Source: an uncultured Gemmataceae bacterium
Lineage (GTDB): Bacteria > Planctomycetota > Planctomycetia > Gemmatales > Gemmataceae
Assembly (NCBI GenBank): GCA_937922175.1
Contig: CAKZUU010000315.1
Span: 1 to 26,970, forward strand
Reading direction: 5' to 3'
DNA length: 26,970 bases
This document shows, piece after piece, positions 16,141-24,208 of this stretch; position 1 is the first letter of the stretch, and each line of letters begins with the position of its first letter. The notes beneath the pieces are model-generated. The model was not told the origin of the DNA, searched no databases, and saw nothing but the letters and a program-made list of their open reading frames with translations. The translations under genes were made by a program, and so were the position numbers.

Positions 16141-16937
16141 GATTTCCCTCCGCGAGCCACGGGCCGGGGTTCGAGACGGGCCACGTCTTCTTCTTGCAGT
16201 TTGCGACGAATGACATCCCTGGCTTGGCGTGCTGCGCGAGCCATCTCCTGGAACAGGGCAATCCGAGTTGGAGGAACTCGTTGACAGGTCTCCTCGTAGG
16301 CCGAGGCCATTCGCATCAAGTCTGCCGCAATTGGTTCCAGCAATACCTTCCGATTCAACGGCGGGACCAACTCTACTTTCCCGCTTAATCCTTTGTCACC
16401 AACAACTTCGGCAAAAAGCTCGGCCAACGTGCGAAGGTCGTCGACGTCGGCGACCAGTGCTAACCGGCGTGCGTGTTCTTCCAAATTGGAGGCAATCTGC
16501 GCCAGGATTTTCACTCGATGGTCGAGATCATCGGCCGTCGCCAGTTCGACTTGCAACTCCACCAACCGCTCCAGCATGGGATCGAAGGGAGCGGCTGAGG
16601 ACGGCGGCGTCGCACCATGACGCCATGATCCCAGGGCAATTCCCAACACCACGACGGCAGCGCACCCGAAGGCGAGGACCCATTTCCTCATCGCGAAACG
16701 CTCGGCAGAGGAGCGTTGGCTCGGCCGGGGCGCGGTCAGAAACTGTTGGATGAAAGCCGTCTTGGCGGCCACGGAGCTCGGAATCGAGATCTGACCAACG
16801 GCCGCGTCGATCTGCTCCAGATGTTGCTTGATGCGGCGGCAGCGGTCACACTCCCTGAGATGGGTCTCGACCGCTTCGGGAAGACGATGGCGCCCCGAGG
16901 TGTGAAGTAACCGTTGGCAAACCAAATGACAGTTCAT
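16137..16937 (-). CDS. Zinc-finger anti-sigma factor, membrane-bound
   Basis: Probable anti-sigma factor, 266 aa, that holds the ECF sigma factor encoded just upstream at the membrane. The cytoplasmic N-terminus has the ZAS zinc-binding pattern H26-x3-C30-x2-C33 (in THLRECDRC), with earlier cysteines at 3 and 7. One TM helix follows at about 86-105, and an extracytoplasmic helical domain of about 160 residues makes up the rest. The start at 16937 is chosen because AGGTGA lies five bases upstream and the protein then begins MNCHLVCQRLL, usual for the family; an upstream ATG at 16967 lacks a ribosome binding site. The next gene overlaps by four bases. Confidence 0.87.
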   Translation of the reverse strand: MNCHLVCQRLLHTSGRHRLPEAVETHLRECDRCRRIKQHLEQIDAAVGQISIPSSVAAKTAFIQQFLTAPRPSQRSSAERFAMRKWVLAFGCAAVVVLGIALGSWRHGATPPSSAAPFDPMLERLVELQVELATADDLDHRVKILAQIASNLEEHARRLALVADVDDLRTLAELFAEVVGDKGLSGKVELVPPLNRKVLLEPIAADLMRMASAYEETCQRVPPTRIALFQEMARAARQARDVIRRKLQEEDVARLEPRPVARGGKS

Positions 16938-17006
16938 CGTGTCACCTAGGGGTGCCTCGCTCCCCATCGTTTTCGCGGTCGGCGACCGTCGGGATGATGA
17001 GGGAAG

Positions 17007-17648
17007 TTACCGACGCTCGCGTTCTGCCTCGTTGCCACCGGTATCGTCGGTGGCGGGTTCGAGTTCCTCGGCCTTTGGTGGCAGGTCGAGGAACTCACCG
17101 CAGGCACGCAGCAACCGTTGCCGGGCCTTGAAGACTCGCCAGCGGGCGGTTTCTTCCGTGATGCCGAGAACAGCCGCTATGGTGCGGAACGACATGCCTT
17201 CGTCGAGTCGCATCTGCAAGACCGCGCGGAACTCGACAGGCAATCGAGCCATCTCGCGAGTCACGATCGCCAGGACCTCTCGTTCGGCCGCCGACTCGAC
17301 AGGTCCCGAGGTTGTGGCCGCCATCTCCGGCGTCACCGGTTGTTTTTGGCCCGCGCGGGATCGGTGCAGGTTCACGAAATTATTGTGCCCGATCCGAAAC
17401 AACCACGCCCGGAAATTGGTTCCCACTTGAAATCGACCAATGGCCGCGAACGCTTTGAGAAACGTCTCTTGGGTCAAGTCTTCCGCGGCGTGGCAGTCGT
17501 GAGTCAGGTGGTACAACCAACGGTAAAGCCGATCCCAGTACCTGTCAATCAGGACGGTAAACGCTGATCGGTCGCCCCCTTGAGCGCTGCGAATCAGCTG
17601 AGATTCGTCGGCCAGGAGTTGGTCGCCGTCGTTCGCCACGTCCTCCAC
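17007..17648 (-). CDS. ECF-family RNA polymerase sigma factor
   Basis: Extracytoplasmic-function sigma factor of 213 aa. Region 2 spans about 25-95 with DLTQETFLKAF and the promoter-melting FRAWLFRIGHNNFVNLHR stretch; a variable linker (about 100-120) leads to region 4 (about 125-182), with LPVEFRAVLQMRLDEGMSF and the helix-turn-helix around IAAVLGITEETARWRVFKARQRL. A C-terminal acidic, polar extension of about 30 residues goes beyond the usual ECF length. The start codon is GTG; a second GTG three codons later is an alternative. The anti-sigma gene begins 69 bases downstream, so the pair is likely co-transcribed and autoregulated, though I could not identify the promoter. Confidence 0.93.
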   Translation of the reverse strand: MEDVANDGDQLLADESQLIRSAQGGDRSAFTVLIDRYWDRLYRWLYHLTHDCHAAEDLTQETFLKAFAAIGRFQVGTNFRAWLFRIGHNNFVNLHRSRAGQKQPVTPEMAATTSGPVESAAEREVLAIVTREMARLPVEFRAVLQMRLDEGMSFRTIAAVLGITEETARWRVFKARQRLLRACGEFLDLPPKAEELEPATDDTGGNEAERERR

Positions 17649-17805
17649 AAACCTCGTCCCACCGGGCGGGCGTCGCAGCAGCCCCTGTCTTGGCCGAGCG
17701 GCTGACCTCTCGCAGTCCGGTTCTCCAGCAGTATAACGAAAATCTCCGCCGTCTGTTGGTACCCGATGAACGAAATCCGCGAGGCGCCGCGGCAGCGACG
17801 GAGTG
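17649..17805. other. Intergenic region upstream of the ECF sigma gene
   Basis: These 157 bases lie between the sigma factor and the possible small membrane-protein gene. If that small gene is not real, the empty stretch is 506 bases (17649-18154). I see no RNA gene or clear ECF-type promoter pair. Confidence 0.4.
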
Positions 17806-18045
17806 TCAATTCATCGAGCGCTGATGGCCCGAGCCGAGTACGGTTTTCCCCCGCCGTCGAGAATCCCAACCCACCAAAAGGGCCATGACGAAAACGCACG
17901 CCAATGACACATGAATAGGTACAAAATCAATGGGTAAGGTGCCGAAAGGCTGGGCTTGGTCATTCGATTGGACAGCGACCGTGGCGAGGGTGTCTGATTC
18001 AGGCGATCGTTCCCGACCGATGGGCCAATCAGAAAGCTTGTTCAT
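17806..18045 (-). CDS. Possible small single-pass membrane protein
   Basis: Open frame of 79 aa with a polar N-terminus (about 1-40), one hydrophobic segment (about 42-60, FVPIHVSLACVFVMALLVGW) and a positive RRRGK stretch after it, which would favour an N-outside, C-inside topology. The ATG follows a GGGGAGGGTGA stretch, a good ribosome binding site. It points the same way as the sigma/anti-sigma genes and lies 157 bases upstream of them. I recognise no family. The evidence for it is the start signal and the membrane segment only, so it could be a chance frame. Confidence 0.42.
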   Translation of the reverse strand: MNKLSDWPIGRERSPESDTLATVAVQSNDQAQPFGTLPIDFVPIHVSLACVFVMALLVGWDSRRRGKTVLGSGHQRSMN

Positions 18046-18154
18046 TCACCCTCCCCTCAACCGTCCGCAAAATCCCTACAACTTCCCCCATCAACCATAG
18101 CTCACTCCGCCAGCGGGTGCCTGCCGATCCGTCGGTCTCTCCACGGAGGCTGCG

Positions 18155-19033
18155 ATGTTGCGACTCATGCTCTATTTGGGATCGATCGCGGTTTGCTCCT
18201 CGGTCAACGCTTTCGACTTTCGGGACCAAGAGCGCATTGTCGTCGTGGGCAGCACGCTCATCGAGCGAGAACAGCGGTACGGCTATTGGGAGGCAGCCTT
18301 AACGGCGGCACTGGGCGACAAGTCGATGACGCTTCGGAATCTCGGCTGGAGCGGCGATACGGTTTGGGGGGAGGCCCGTGCCGGCTTCGACAGCCCGGCT
18401 GAAGGATACCAACGCCTCGTCGATCAGGTTCGCGCCGAGAAACCGACGATCATCATCGTGGCTTACGGGACGAACGAAGCCTTCGATGGACCCGCTGGCC
18501 TCCCGCAATTTCGCCAGCAATTCGACCGACTGATCGACGATCTGGCGGAAACGAAGGCCCGATTGATTTTTCTTTCACCAATGCGCCTGGTCCGATTCCC
18601 GGGCTCTCCCTCTCCGGACGAAATCAATGCCTCCGTGGACCGATACACGCAAGTGATTCGCGAAATTGCTGAGGCGCGTTTTGCCTTGTTCATCGACATG
18701 CGCGATTGGACGCAATCCACGGCTGAGCCATTGACCGTGAATGGTCTGCATCTTTCGCAGCGCGGCTATCAGGTGACGGCGGCGCGATGGCTCGAGGCGT
18801 TGGGACTGCCCCGCACAGGTCCGTTACCGGAGTCACGCATGGAAACGTTGCGTCAGTTGATCGTGCGGAAGAACGAACTGTATTTCCATCGTTGGAGACC
18901 CCAAAATGTGACCTATTTGTTCGGGTTTCGTAAGCACGAGCAGGGACAGAATGCAAAAGAGATCCCCGAATTCGATCAGCTGATTGCCGCCACGGAACGG
19001 CAGATTGACGAATGCAAACGCATCAAGAATTGA
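18155..19033 (+). CDS. SGNH/GDSL-fold secreted protein with altered catalytic residues
   Basis: Protein of 292 aa with a signal-peptide-like start (1-19) and an SGNH-hydrolase fold. Blocks can be placed: block I VVVGSTLIE (30-37), block II NLGWSGDT (62-69), block III AYGTNE (103-108) and block V VNGLHLS (195-201). The usual nucleophile Ser of GDS aligns with T34 and the usual Asp of DGxH aligns with N196, while H199, G67 and N107 are kept. Hydrolase activity is therefore doubtful or differently organised. The remainder (about 220-292) is helical and charged. A GGAGG box precedes the ATG by six bases. It is the first gene of a unit with the PQQ-like propeller and the haem protein; planctomycete haem proteins often carry such SGNH domains fused. 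Confidence 0.85.
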   Translation: MLRLMLYLGSIAVCSSVNAFDFRDQERIVVVGSTLIEREQRYGYWEAALTAALGDKSMTLRNLGWSGDTVWGEARAGFDSPAEGYQRLVDQVRAEKPTIIIVAYGTNEAFDGPAGLPQFRQQFDRLIDDLAETKARLIFLSPMRLVRFPGSPSPDEINASVDRYTQVIREIAEARFALFIDMRDWTQSTAEPLTVNGLHLSQRGYQVTAARWLEALGLPRTGPLPESRMETLRQLIVRKNELYFHRWRPQNVTYLFGFRKHEQGQNAKEIPEFDQLIAATERQIDECKRIKN

Positions 19034-19063
19034 CGGAGTCTGCAGAGGCAGGTCATTGCGTCG

Positions 19064-20353
19064 GTGATGGGGCATGGCATGAACGCGATGCGAGAATGGA
19101 TCGTCGGTTGGACCTTGGGGTTCGTAACGGCGGCAGGCGTGTCGCTCCCTGGGGTGTCAGCGGGTGAGAACTGGCCGGAGTTTCGTGGTCCCAAAGGGAA
19201 CGGCATCGCCGAGGCGAAGGGACTGCCGATTCACTGGAGCGAGACGAAAAATATCCGCTGGAAAACGGCCATTCACGACAAGGGCTGGTCGTCGCCGGTC
19301 GTCTGGGGCGATCAGGTTTGGCTGACGACGGCGCACGAGAAGGGCTACGATTTTTATGCCTTGGCCATCGATCGGCACACAGGAAGGATTCGACACGATG
19401 TGAAGCTGTTCACGGCCGAGAACCCTGACGATATCAGCCGTTACAACTCCTATGCCTCGCCAACACCGGCGATCGAAGAGGGACGAGTCTATGTCCACTT
19501 TGGCTCGTTCGGGACGGCTTGCCTGGACACGCGCACAGCCGAGGTCCTCTGGAAACGTACCGACCTACCCTGCAACCACTGGCGCGGTCCCGCATCGTCG
19601 CCGGTGATTTATCGGAATCTGCTGTTCCTCACTTTCGACGGTTACGACCAGCAATACGTCGTGGCGTTGGACAAATTCACGGGCAAGACGGTCTGGAAAC
19701 GAGATCGGAATATTGAATACGGCACGGACGACGGCGACTTGAAAAAAGCATTTTCGACGCCCTCCGTGTTTGAAATTGACGGCCGACCCCAATTGGTTAG
19801 TCCGTCAGCAGCGGCCACCATCGCCTACGACGCGTTGACCGGGGAGGAGATTTGGCGTGTCTACCACGGCGGGATGAACGAAGCGATGCGACCGCTTCGT
19901 GGCCACGGACTGATCTTCCTGAATAGCGGACACACCTTGAGCTTGCTGGCCGTCCGTGAGGGACTGAAAGGTGACATCACCGAGACGGGCATCGTATGGA
20001 GGACGCCTCGGGGAGCACCATCTCGACCCTCGCCGCTGTTGATCGGCGAATCGCTCTTCGTCATCAGCGATCAAGGAGTGGCGACCTGTTTGGACGCTCG
20101 CAGCGGGAAAATGATTTGGCAAGAGCGTTTGGGCAAAGCCACGTCAGCCTCGCCCATCTTTGCTGACGGTCGAATTTACAGCTCGGACGAAGAGGGCCGG
20201 ACCTTTGTTTTCGCCGCCTCGCGCCAGTTTCAACTTCTGGCGACCAATTCCTTGGACGCCGGTTGCCGGGCATCACCCGCTGCTGTCGGCGACGCGATTT
20301 ACTTGCGCACTTACACCCACCTGTACTGCGTTGGCGTTCCCAAGCCGGAGTGA
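19064..20353 (+). CDS. Secreted PQQ-like beta-propeller protein
   Basis: Exported protein of about 424-429 aa made of PQQ/WD-type beta-propeller repeats. After the signal peptide (hydrophobic core WIVGWTLGFVTAAGVSL, likely cleavage after VSA) comes NWPEFRGPKGNGIA, the typical opening of planctomycete outer-membrane-biogenesis-type propellers. Blades repeat the pattern of a strand, A-D-x-x-TG and W: ALAIDRHTGRI, CLDTRTAEVLWKR, ALDKFTGKTVWKR, AYDALTGEEIWRV, CLDARSGKMIWQE. No PQQ-binding dehydrogenase residues are evident, so it is probably a binding or scaffold propeller. Start codons GTG 19064, ATG 19067, 19079 and 19088 are all in frame; none has a strong ribosome binding site. It lies 30 bases after the SGNH gene and 6 bases before the haem-protein gene. 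Confidence 0.88.
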   Translation: MMGHGMNAMREWIVGWTLGFVTAAGVSLPGVSAGENWPEFRGPKGNGIAEAKGLPIHWSETKNIRWKTAIHDKGWSSPVVWGDQVWLTTAHEKGYDFYALAIDRHTGRIRHDVKLFTAENPDDISRYNSYASPTPAIEEGRVYVHFGSFGTACLDTRTAEVLWKRTDLPCNHWRGPASSPVIYRNLLFLTFDGYDQQYVVALDKFTGKTVWKRDRNIEYGTDDGDLKKAFSTPSVFEIDGRPQLVSPSAAATIAYDALTGEEIWRVYHGGMNEAMRPLRGHGLIFLNSGHTLSLLAVREGLKGDITETGIVWRTPRGAPSRPSPLLIGESLFVISDQGVATCLDARSGKMIWQERLGKATSASPIFADGRIYSSDEEGRTFVFAASRQFQLLATNSLDAGCRASPAAVGDAIYLRTYTHLYCVGVPKPE

Positions 20354-20359
20354 GGGTGA

Positions 20360-23300
20360 ATGAGTCGAGTTCTCTGCCCCTTATTGGTGGTGCTTTTCAT
20401 GGTGCGGCCCGTCTTGGCCCAACGGGATGCCCAAGTGCCGGACCCCGATCCCGAGATCGAGCGGCGGACATTTCAAGTTGCCGACGGCTTGGAGGTAACG
20501 TTGTTCGCTGCCGACCCCATGCTCGCCAAGCCGATCCAGATGAATTTCGATGCGCGGGGGCGCCTCTGGATTGCCTCCAGCGAAACCTACCCGCACATCC
20601 GTCCCGGGGAAGTCGCGAACGACAAAATCCTCGTACTTGAGGACTCCGACGGCGATGGTCGAGCGGATCGCACGACGGTGTTCCTGGGAGGCCTTCTCAT
20701 CCCCACCGGGATCGAGCCGGGCGACGGAGGGGCTTATGTCGCCAACAGCACCGAGCTAATGCACGTCGAGGAGACGGCGGAGGGCAAAGCGGGAAAAGTC
20801 CGCGTCCTTCTGTCGGGCTTCGGTACCGAAGACACGCATCATATCTTGCACAGCTTCCGCTGGGGACCGGACGGCCGACTGTACATGAATCAATCGATCT
20901 ACATCCACAGCCATGTCGAGACGCCCCACGGGCCGCGACGGCTCAACGCCGGAGGCATTTGGGCTTTTCGACCATCGACCCACCGACTTGACGTGTTTGC
21001 CCGGGGCTGGATCAATTCGTGGGGCCATGCCTTCGATCGCTACGGCCAATCGTTTGTGACCGATGGCGCGGGCGGCGAAGGTGTGAATTGGTGCCTTCCC
21101 GGAGGCTACTATCCGACGGCGATCGGCCCGCATTCGCAGCGCATCCTGCATGGATTAAATCCCGGCCATCCAAAATATTGCGGTGCGGAGATTATCTCGG
21201 GGCGACACTTCCCCGAGGATTGGCACGGAGATCTCATCACAAACGACTTCCGCGGCCATCGCGTCGTTCGATTCAAGTTGAGAGAGGATGGCGCGGGGTT
21301 TGCCGCTCTACCGATGCCCGACGTGATCCGCAGCCATCACCCCGCCTTTCGTCCGGTGGACGTCAAAATCGGACCCGACGGGGCGTTGTACGTTGCGGAC
21401 TGGTACAACCCGATCATCCAACACGGCGAAGTCGACTTCCGCGATCCTCGTCGGGATAAGACGCACGGCCGCATTTGGCGTGTCACGTTCAAGGGGCGAC
21501 CGCTCGTGACCCGGCCCAAGCTGGTCGATGCTTCGACGCCGGAGCTCATATTTCTCCTGAAAGCTCCAGAAATGTGGACAAGGCAGATGGCCCGTCGCGT
21601 TCTCACGGAGAGAGGTCCGGCCGCGGTTCGACCCGCGTTGGAGCAGTCGGCCGCGGCTCTCGACGACCAGAAGGAGGAAGACCGACACACGCTGTTGGAG
21701 CTCTTGTGGTTGCAGCAGAGCCTCGGACTGCCGCCCACTCTTACCGAACGGTTGGTGACGAGTCCCGAGGCAGGACTTCGTGCCGCAGCAATTCGCGCGG
21801 CAGCAGACCATCCGGATACGGCGAAGAAGTTGGCACTCGGGGCCCGATGCGTCTGCGATGAGCACCCTCGGGTTCGGCTCGAGGCTGTCCGCATGTTGGC
21901 CTCGGTTCCCAGCGCGGTTGCCGCTGCGACGGCTGCTGAGGTGCTTGATCGACCTTTGGATCTCTGGTTGGATTATGCGGTTTGGTTAACACTCCGCGAA
22001 TTAGAGCCGCATTGGCTGCCCCAATTGCGTCGGGGGGAAATTCCGTTCCGTCAAATCCCGCATCTGGTTTTCGCCTTGCGTGCCGTCGATGCCCAGGGCG
22101 TCGCCCCTCTGGTCACCGAGCTGTTGAAGTCGGGTCGGGCCGCACAGGGCGGTTGGGAGATCGATCTGTGGGAACTATTGGCCGGGGTCGGCAATTCGGA
22201 GCAGTTGACGCTCGTCTTGCAAAAGGCCGCTGCCGATCCTGCCGCACGACCAAGGTTGTTGTCGGCCCTCGCGAAGGCGTCGCAGCAGCGGCGAATCAAA
22301 CCGGCGGGCTCCCTGACAGGGACACTCGAGTGGCTCCGTAGCTCGGATGAAATGACACGCATCGAGGCCGCTCGCCTCGTCGGGAGTTGGCAGTTGACGG
22401 AAGGACTCGAGCATCTACTGCACCAAGCAAAAAGTGATCCGTCGTTGACGGCTCGGCAAAACGCTGTCCGGGCACTGGCAGAATTTCGCGGTCCCAACAT
22501 CATCGTGACGTTGGATGAATTGGCCAGAAACAATCACCCAGCGGAGGTGAAGCGAGCGGCCATCACCGCCATGATTCAAAGGCAGCCAGAACTCGCGGCC
22601 CAGCGAACTGTCGCCTGGATCCAAACCGGGGCTTCCGATCGCGATGTCGCCGAGTTGATCGCCGAGTTTGTGCGGCAACGCGGAGCTGCCGATGTGTTGG
22701 CTCGCGCTCTGCACGACAAAAAGCTTCCCGAGGATTCCGCCAAGATCGCGGTTCGATCGGCCCAAGCAGGAGGGCCTCAAGCTCAGACTCTGATCGATGC
22801 TCTGAAAAGGGCCGGAAATCTCCAGACGGCTCGACGATTGCTCACGCCTCAGGAAAAAGAGGCTCTCCTCGAAGAAGTTCGACAGAAAGGTGATCCCGCG
22901 CGCGGTGAGATGATCTATCGCCGTGCCGATCTGGCCTGCACCAAGTGCCACGCCATCGGGGGAGCAGGAGGCCTGGCCGGGCCTGACCTTATCAGCCTGG
23001 GTGCGAGTGCACCGTTGGATTACATCCTGGATTCGCTGCTGGAACCGAACAAACAAGTCAAAGAGAACTATCACTCACTGCAAGTCGAGACGCAGTCCGG
23101 CCAAAGGCTCAGCGGGGTAAAGGTGGGAGAAACAGCGACCGAATTGATCCTCCGTGATGGTGAAGACCGAGAAATCCGCATTCTCCGGTCCGAAATTGAC
23201 GAGCAACGCGTCGGCGGGTCGATCATGCCGGAAGGACTAACCGACGGACTGACCCGGAACGAACTCGTCGATTTGATTCGGTTCTTGTCCGAGTTGGGGA

Positions 23301-23791
23301 AAGTTGGGGGCCGATTCGTTCTTGGGCCGGAGTCGATCGTTCGACGTTGGCGTGTCTTGGAGCCGACCGCCGACGCGTTCCACGCCATCGTCCGCACGGG
23401 GATTCAAGCTCCAGCGAGCGACTCGCGCCAGTGGAAGTGGTCGCCTGCCTACAGCACCGTGTCCGGGATCTTGCCGCCCGACGAACTACCGAAGCTCGAG
23501 ATAAAACACGGCTTGGAGGGATCGCGCGAACTGTTCAGCTTTCTCCGCTGTGAATTTGAGGTCGCTGCTCCAGGCCGAATCCGCGTGCGACTGAATGGAA
23601 CCGAGGGTCTGAGTGCCTGGTGGGGGTCCGCCGCAGTGCCCGTCAAAGATGAGATGGAAATCGACGTCAAAACCGGCACGCATTCGCTGACCTTGGCCGT
23701 CGATTGGCTCCGGCGACCCCACGGGATTCGGTTGGAGTTACTCCAGGCCTCGGCGCGTCCGGCTCGGGTGCGGATCGTCGGCGGCAAGTAG
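20360..23791 (+). CDS. PVC-type haem-binding protein (propeller-HEAT-cytochrome c)
   Basis: Large secreted protein of 1143 aa of the planctomycete membrane-bound dehydrogenase/haem-binding type. Signal peptide 1-20 (cleavage after VLA). Residues about 35-375 are a beta-propeller dehydrogenase-like domain, with MNFDARGRLWIA, GPDGRLYMN, GPDGALYVADWYNP and HGRIWRV. About 390-830 is a HEAT-like helical region. A cytochrome c module (about 845-980) carries CTKCH (C860, C863, H864) and GAGGLAGPDL, with M956 in SIMPEGL as the likely sixth haem ligand. About 990-1143 is a beta-rich tail of unknown type. The ATG has an AGGGTGA box. Oxidation of a sugar or polyol outside the cytoplasm is the usual guess for the family; the substrate is unknown. 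It ends the three-gene unit and is convergent with the cupin gene. Confidence 0.93.
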   Translation: MSRVLCPLLVVLFMVRPVLAQRDAQVPDPDPEIERRTFQVADGLEVTLFAADPMLAKPIQMNFDARGRLWIASSETYPHIRPGEVANDKILVLEDSDGDGRADRTTVFLGGLLIPTGIEPGDGGAYVANSTELMHVEETAEGKAGKVRVLLSGFGTEDTHHILHSFRWGPDGRLYMNQSIYIHSHVETPHGPRRLNAGGIWAFRPSTHRLDVFARGWINSWGHAFDRYGQSFVTDGAGGEGVNWCLPGGYYPTAIGPHSQRILHGLNPGHPKYCGAEIISGRHFPEDWHGDLITNDFRGHRVVRFKLREDGAGFAALPMPDVIRSHHPAFRPVDVKIGPDGALYVADWYNPIIQHGEVDFRDPRRDKTHGRIWRVTFKGRPLVTRPKLVDASTPELIFLLKAPEMWTRQMARRVLTERGPAAVRPALEQSAAALDDQKEEDRHTLLELLWLQQSLGLPPTLTERLVTSPEAGLRAAAIRAAADHPDTAKKLALGARCVCDEHPRVRLEAVRMLASVPSAVAAATAAEVLDRPLDLWLDYAVWLTLRELEPHWLPQLRRGEIPFRQIPHLVFALRAVDAQGVAPLVTELLKSGRAAQGGWEIDLWELLAGVGNSEQLTLVLQKAAADPAARPRLLSALAKASQQRRIKPAGSLTGTLEWLRSSDEMTRIEAARLVGSWQLTEGLEHLLHQAKSDPSLTARQNAVRALAEFRGPNIIVTLDELARNNHPAEVKRAAITAMIQRQPELAAQRTVAWIQTGASDRDVAELIAEFVRQRGAADVLARALHDKKLPEDSAKIAVRSAQAGGPQAQTLIDALKRAGNLQTARRLLTPQEKEALLEEVRQKGDPARGEMIYRRADLACTKCHAIGGAGGLAGPDLISLGASAPLDYILDSLLEPNKQVKENYHSLQVETQSGQRLSGVKVGETATELILRDGEDREIRILRSEIDEQRVGGSIMPEGLTDGLTRNELVDLIRFLSELGKVGGRFVLGPESIVRRWRVLEPTADAFHAIVRTGIQAPASDSRQWKWSPAYSTVSGILPPDELPKLEIKHGLEGSRELFSFLRCEFEVAAPGRIRVRLNGTEGLSAWWGSAAVPVKDEMEIDVKTGTHSLTLAVDWLRRPHGIRLELLQASARPARVRIVGGK

Positions 23792-23807
23792 TTCGGACCG
23801 AATCCCC

Positions 23808-24137
23808 TCAACGGTATTCGTCGCGCACCGGAGAGAAGACGTCAATCACCCGGCAGGGCGTTTCGAGCGGTTCAACCCGATGCCGGATCCCTCCGGGGAT
23901 ACGATACATCTCGCCGGGGCCGAGGATACGCTCTTCATCGTCGATCTGGAAGCGAGCACGACCAATCAAGACCATTCCCATCTGCTCCTGTGGATGGGCG
24001 TGCCAATCCACAAGACTGCCTGGAGGCAACTCGACGAGCGATAACTGGATTTGTTGACCGGCGTAGGTCACGATCGGCACGTTTCCGAACACGACGTGAC
24101 GGCCGTAATCGCCCGCTTCAGGAAAATAACGACTCAT
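23808..24137 (-). CDS. Small cupin-domain protein
   Basis: Single-domain cupin of 109 aa, the minimal size of the fold. Motif 1 is WHAHPQEQMGMVLIG with H46, H48 and E51 or Q52 as metal ligands; motif 2 is GEMYRIPGGIRH with H86. All usual ligands are present, so it should bind a metal and may act as an isomerase, dioxygenase or sensor; the substrate is unknown. The start at 24137 (MSRYFPEAG) is preferred because the longer reading to 24326 runs into the next gene and has an unrelated N-terminus. No clear ribosome binding site is seen; instead a perfect short inverted repeat lies just upstream. It follows the STN-like gene on the same strand with 71 bases between. Confidence 0.87.
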   Translation of the reverse strand: MSRYFPEAGDYGRHVVFGNVPIVTYAGQQIQLSLVELPPGSLVDWHAHPQEQMGMVLIGRARFQIDDEERILGPGEMYRIPGGIRHRVEPLETPCRVIDVFSPVRDEYR

Positions 24138-24139
24138 GC

Positions 24140-24154
24140 GATCGTTGTACGATC
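24140..24154 (-). repeat. Short perfect inverted repeat before the cupin start
   Basis: GATCGT-TGT-ACGATC, a six-base stem with a three-base loop, ends two bases from the cupin ATG. It could be an RNA hairpin that hides the start or a small operator; its length is too short to rule out chance. Confidence 0.4.
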
Positions 24155-24208
24155 TTGGCCTTTGTCGATCAGGCCACAAAACGACGACGCAGGATCGTGA
24201 GAAAACCA

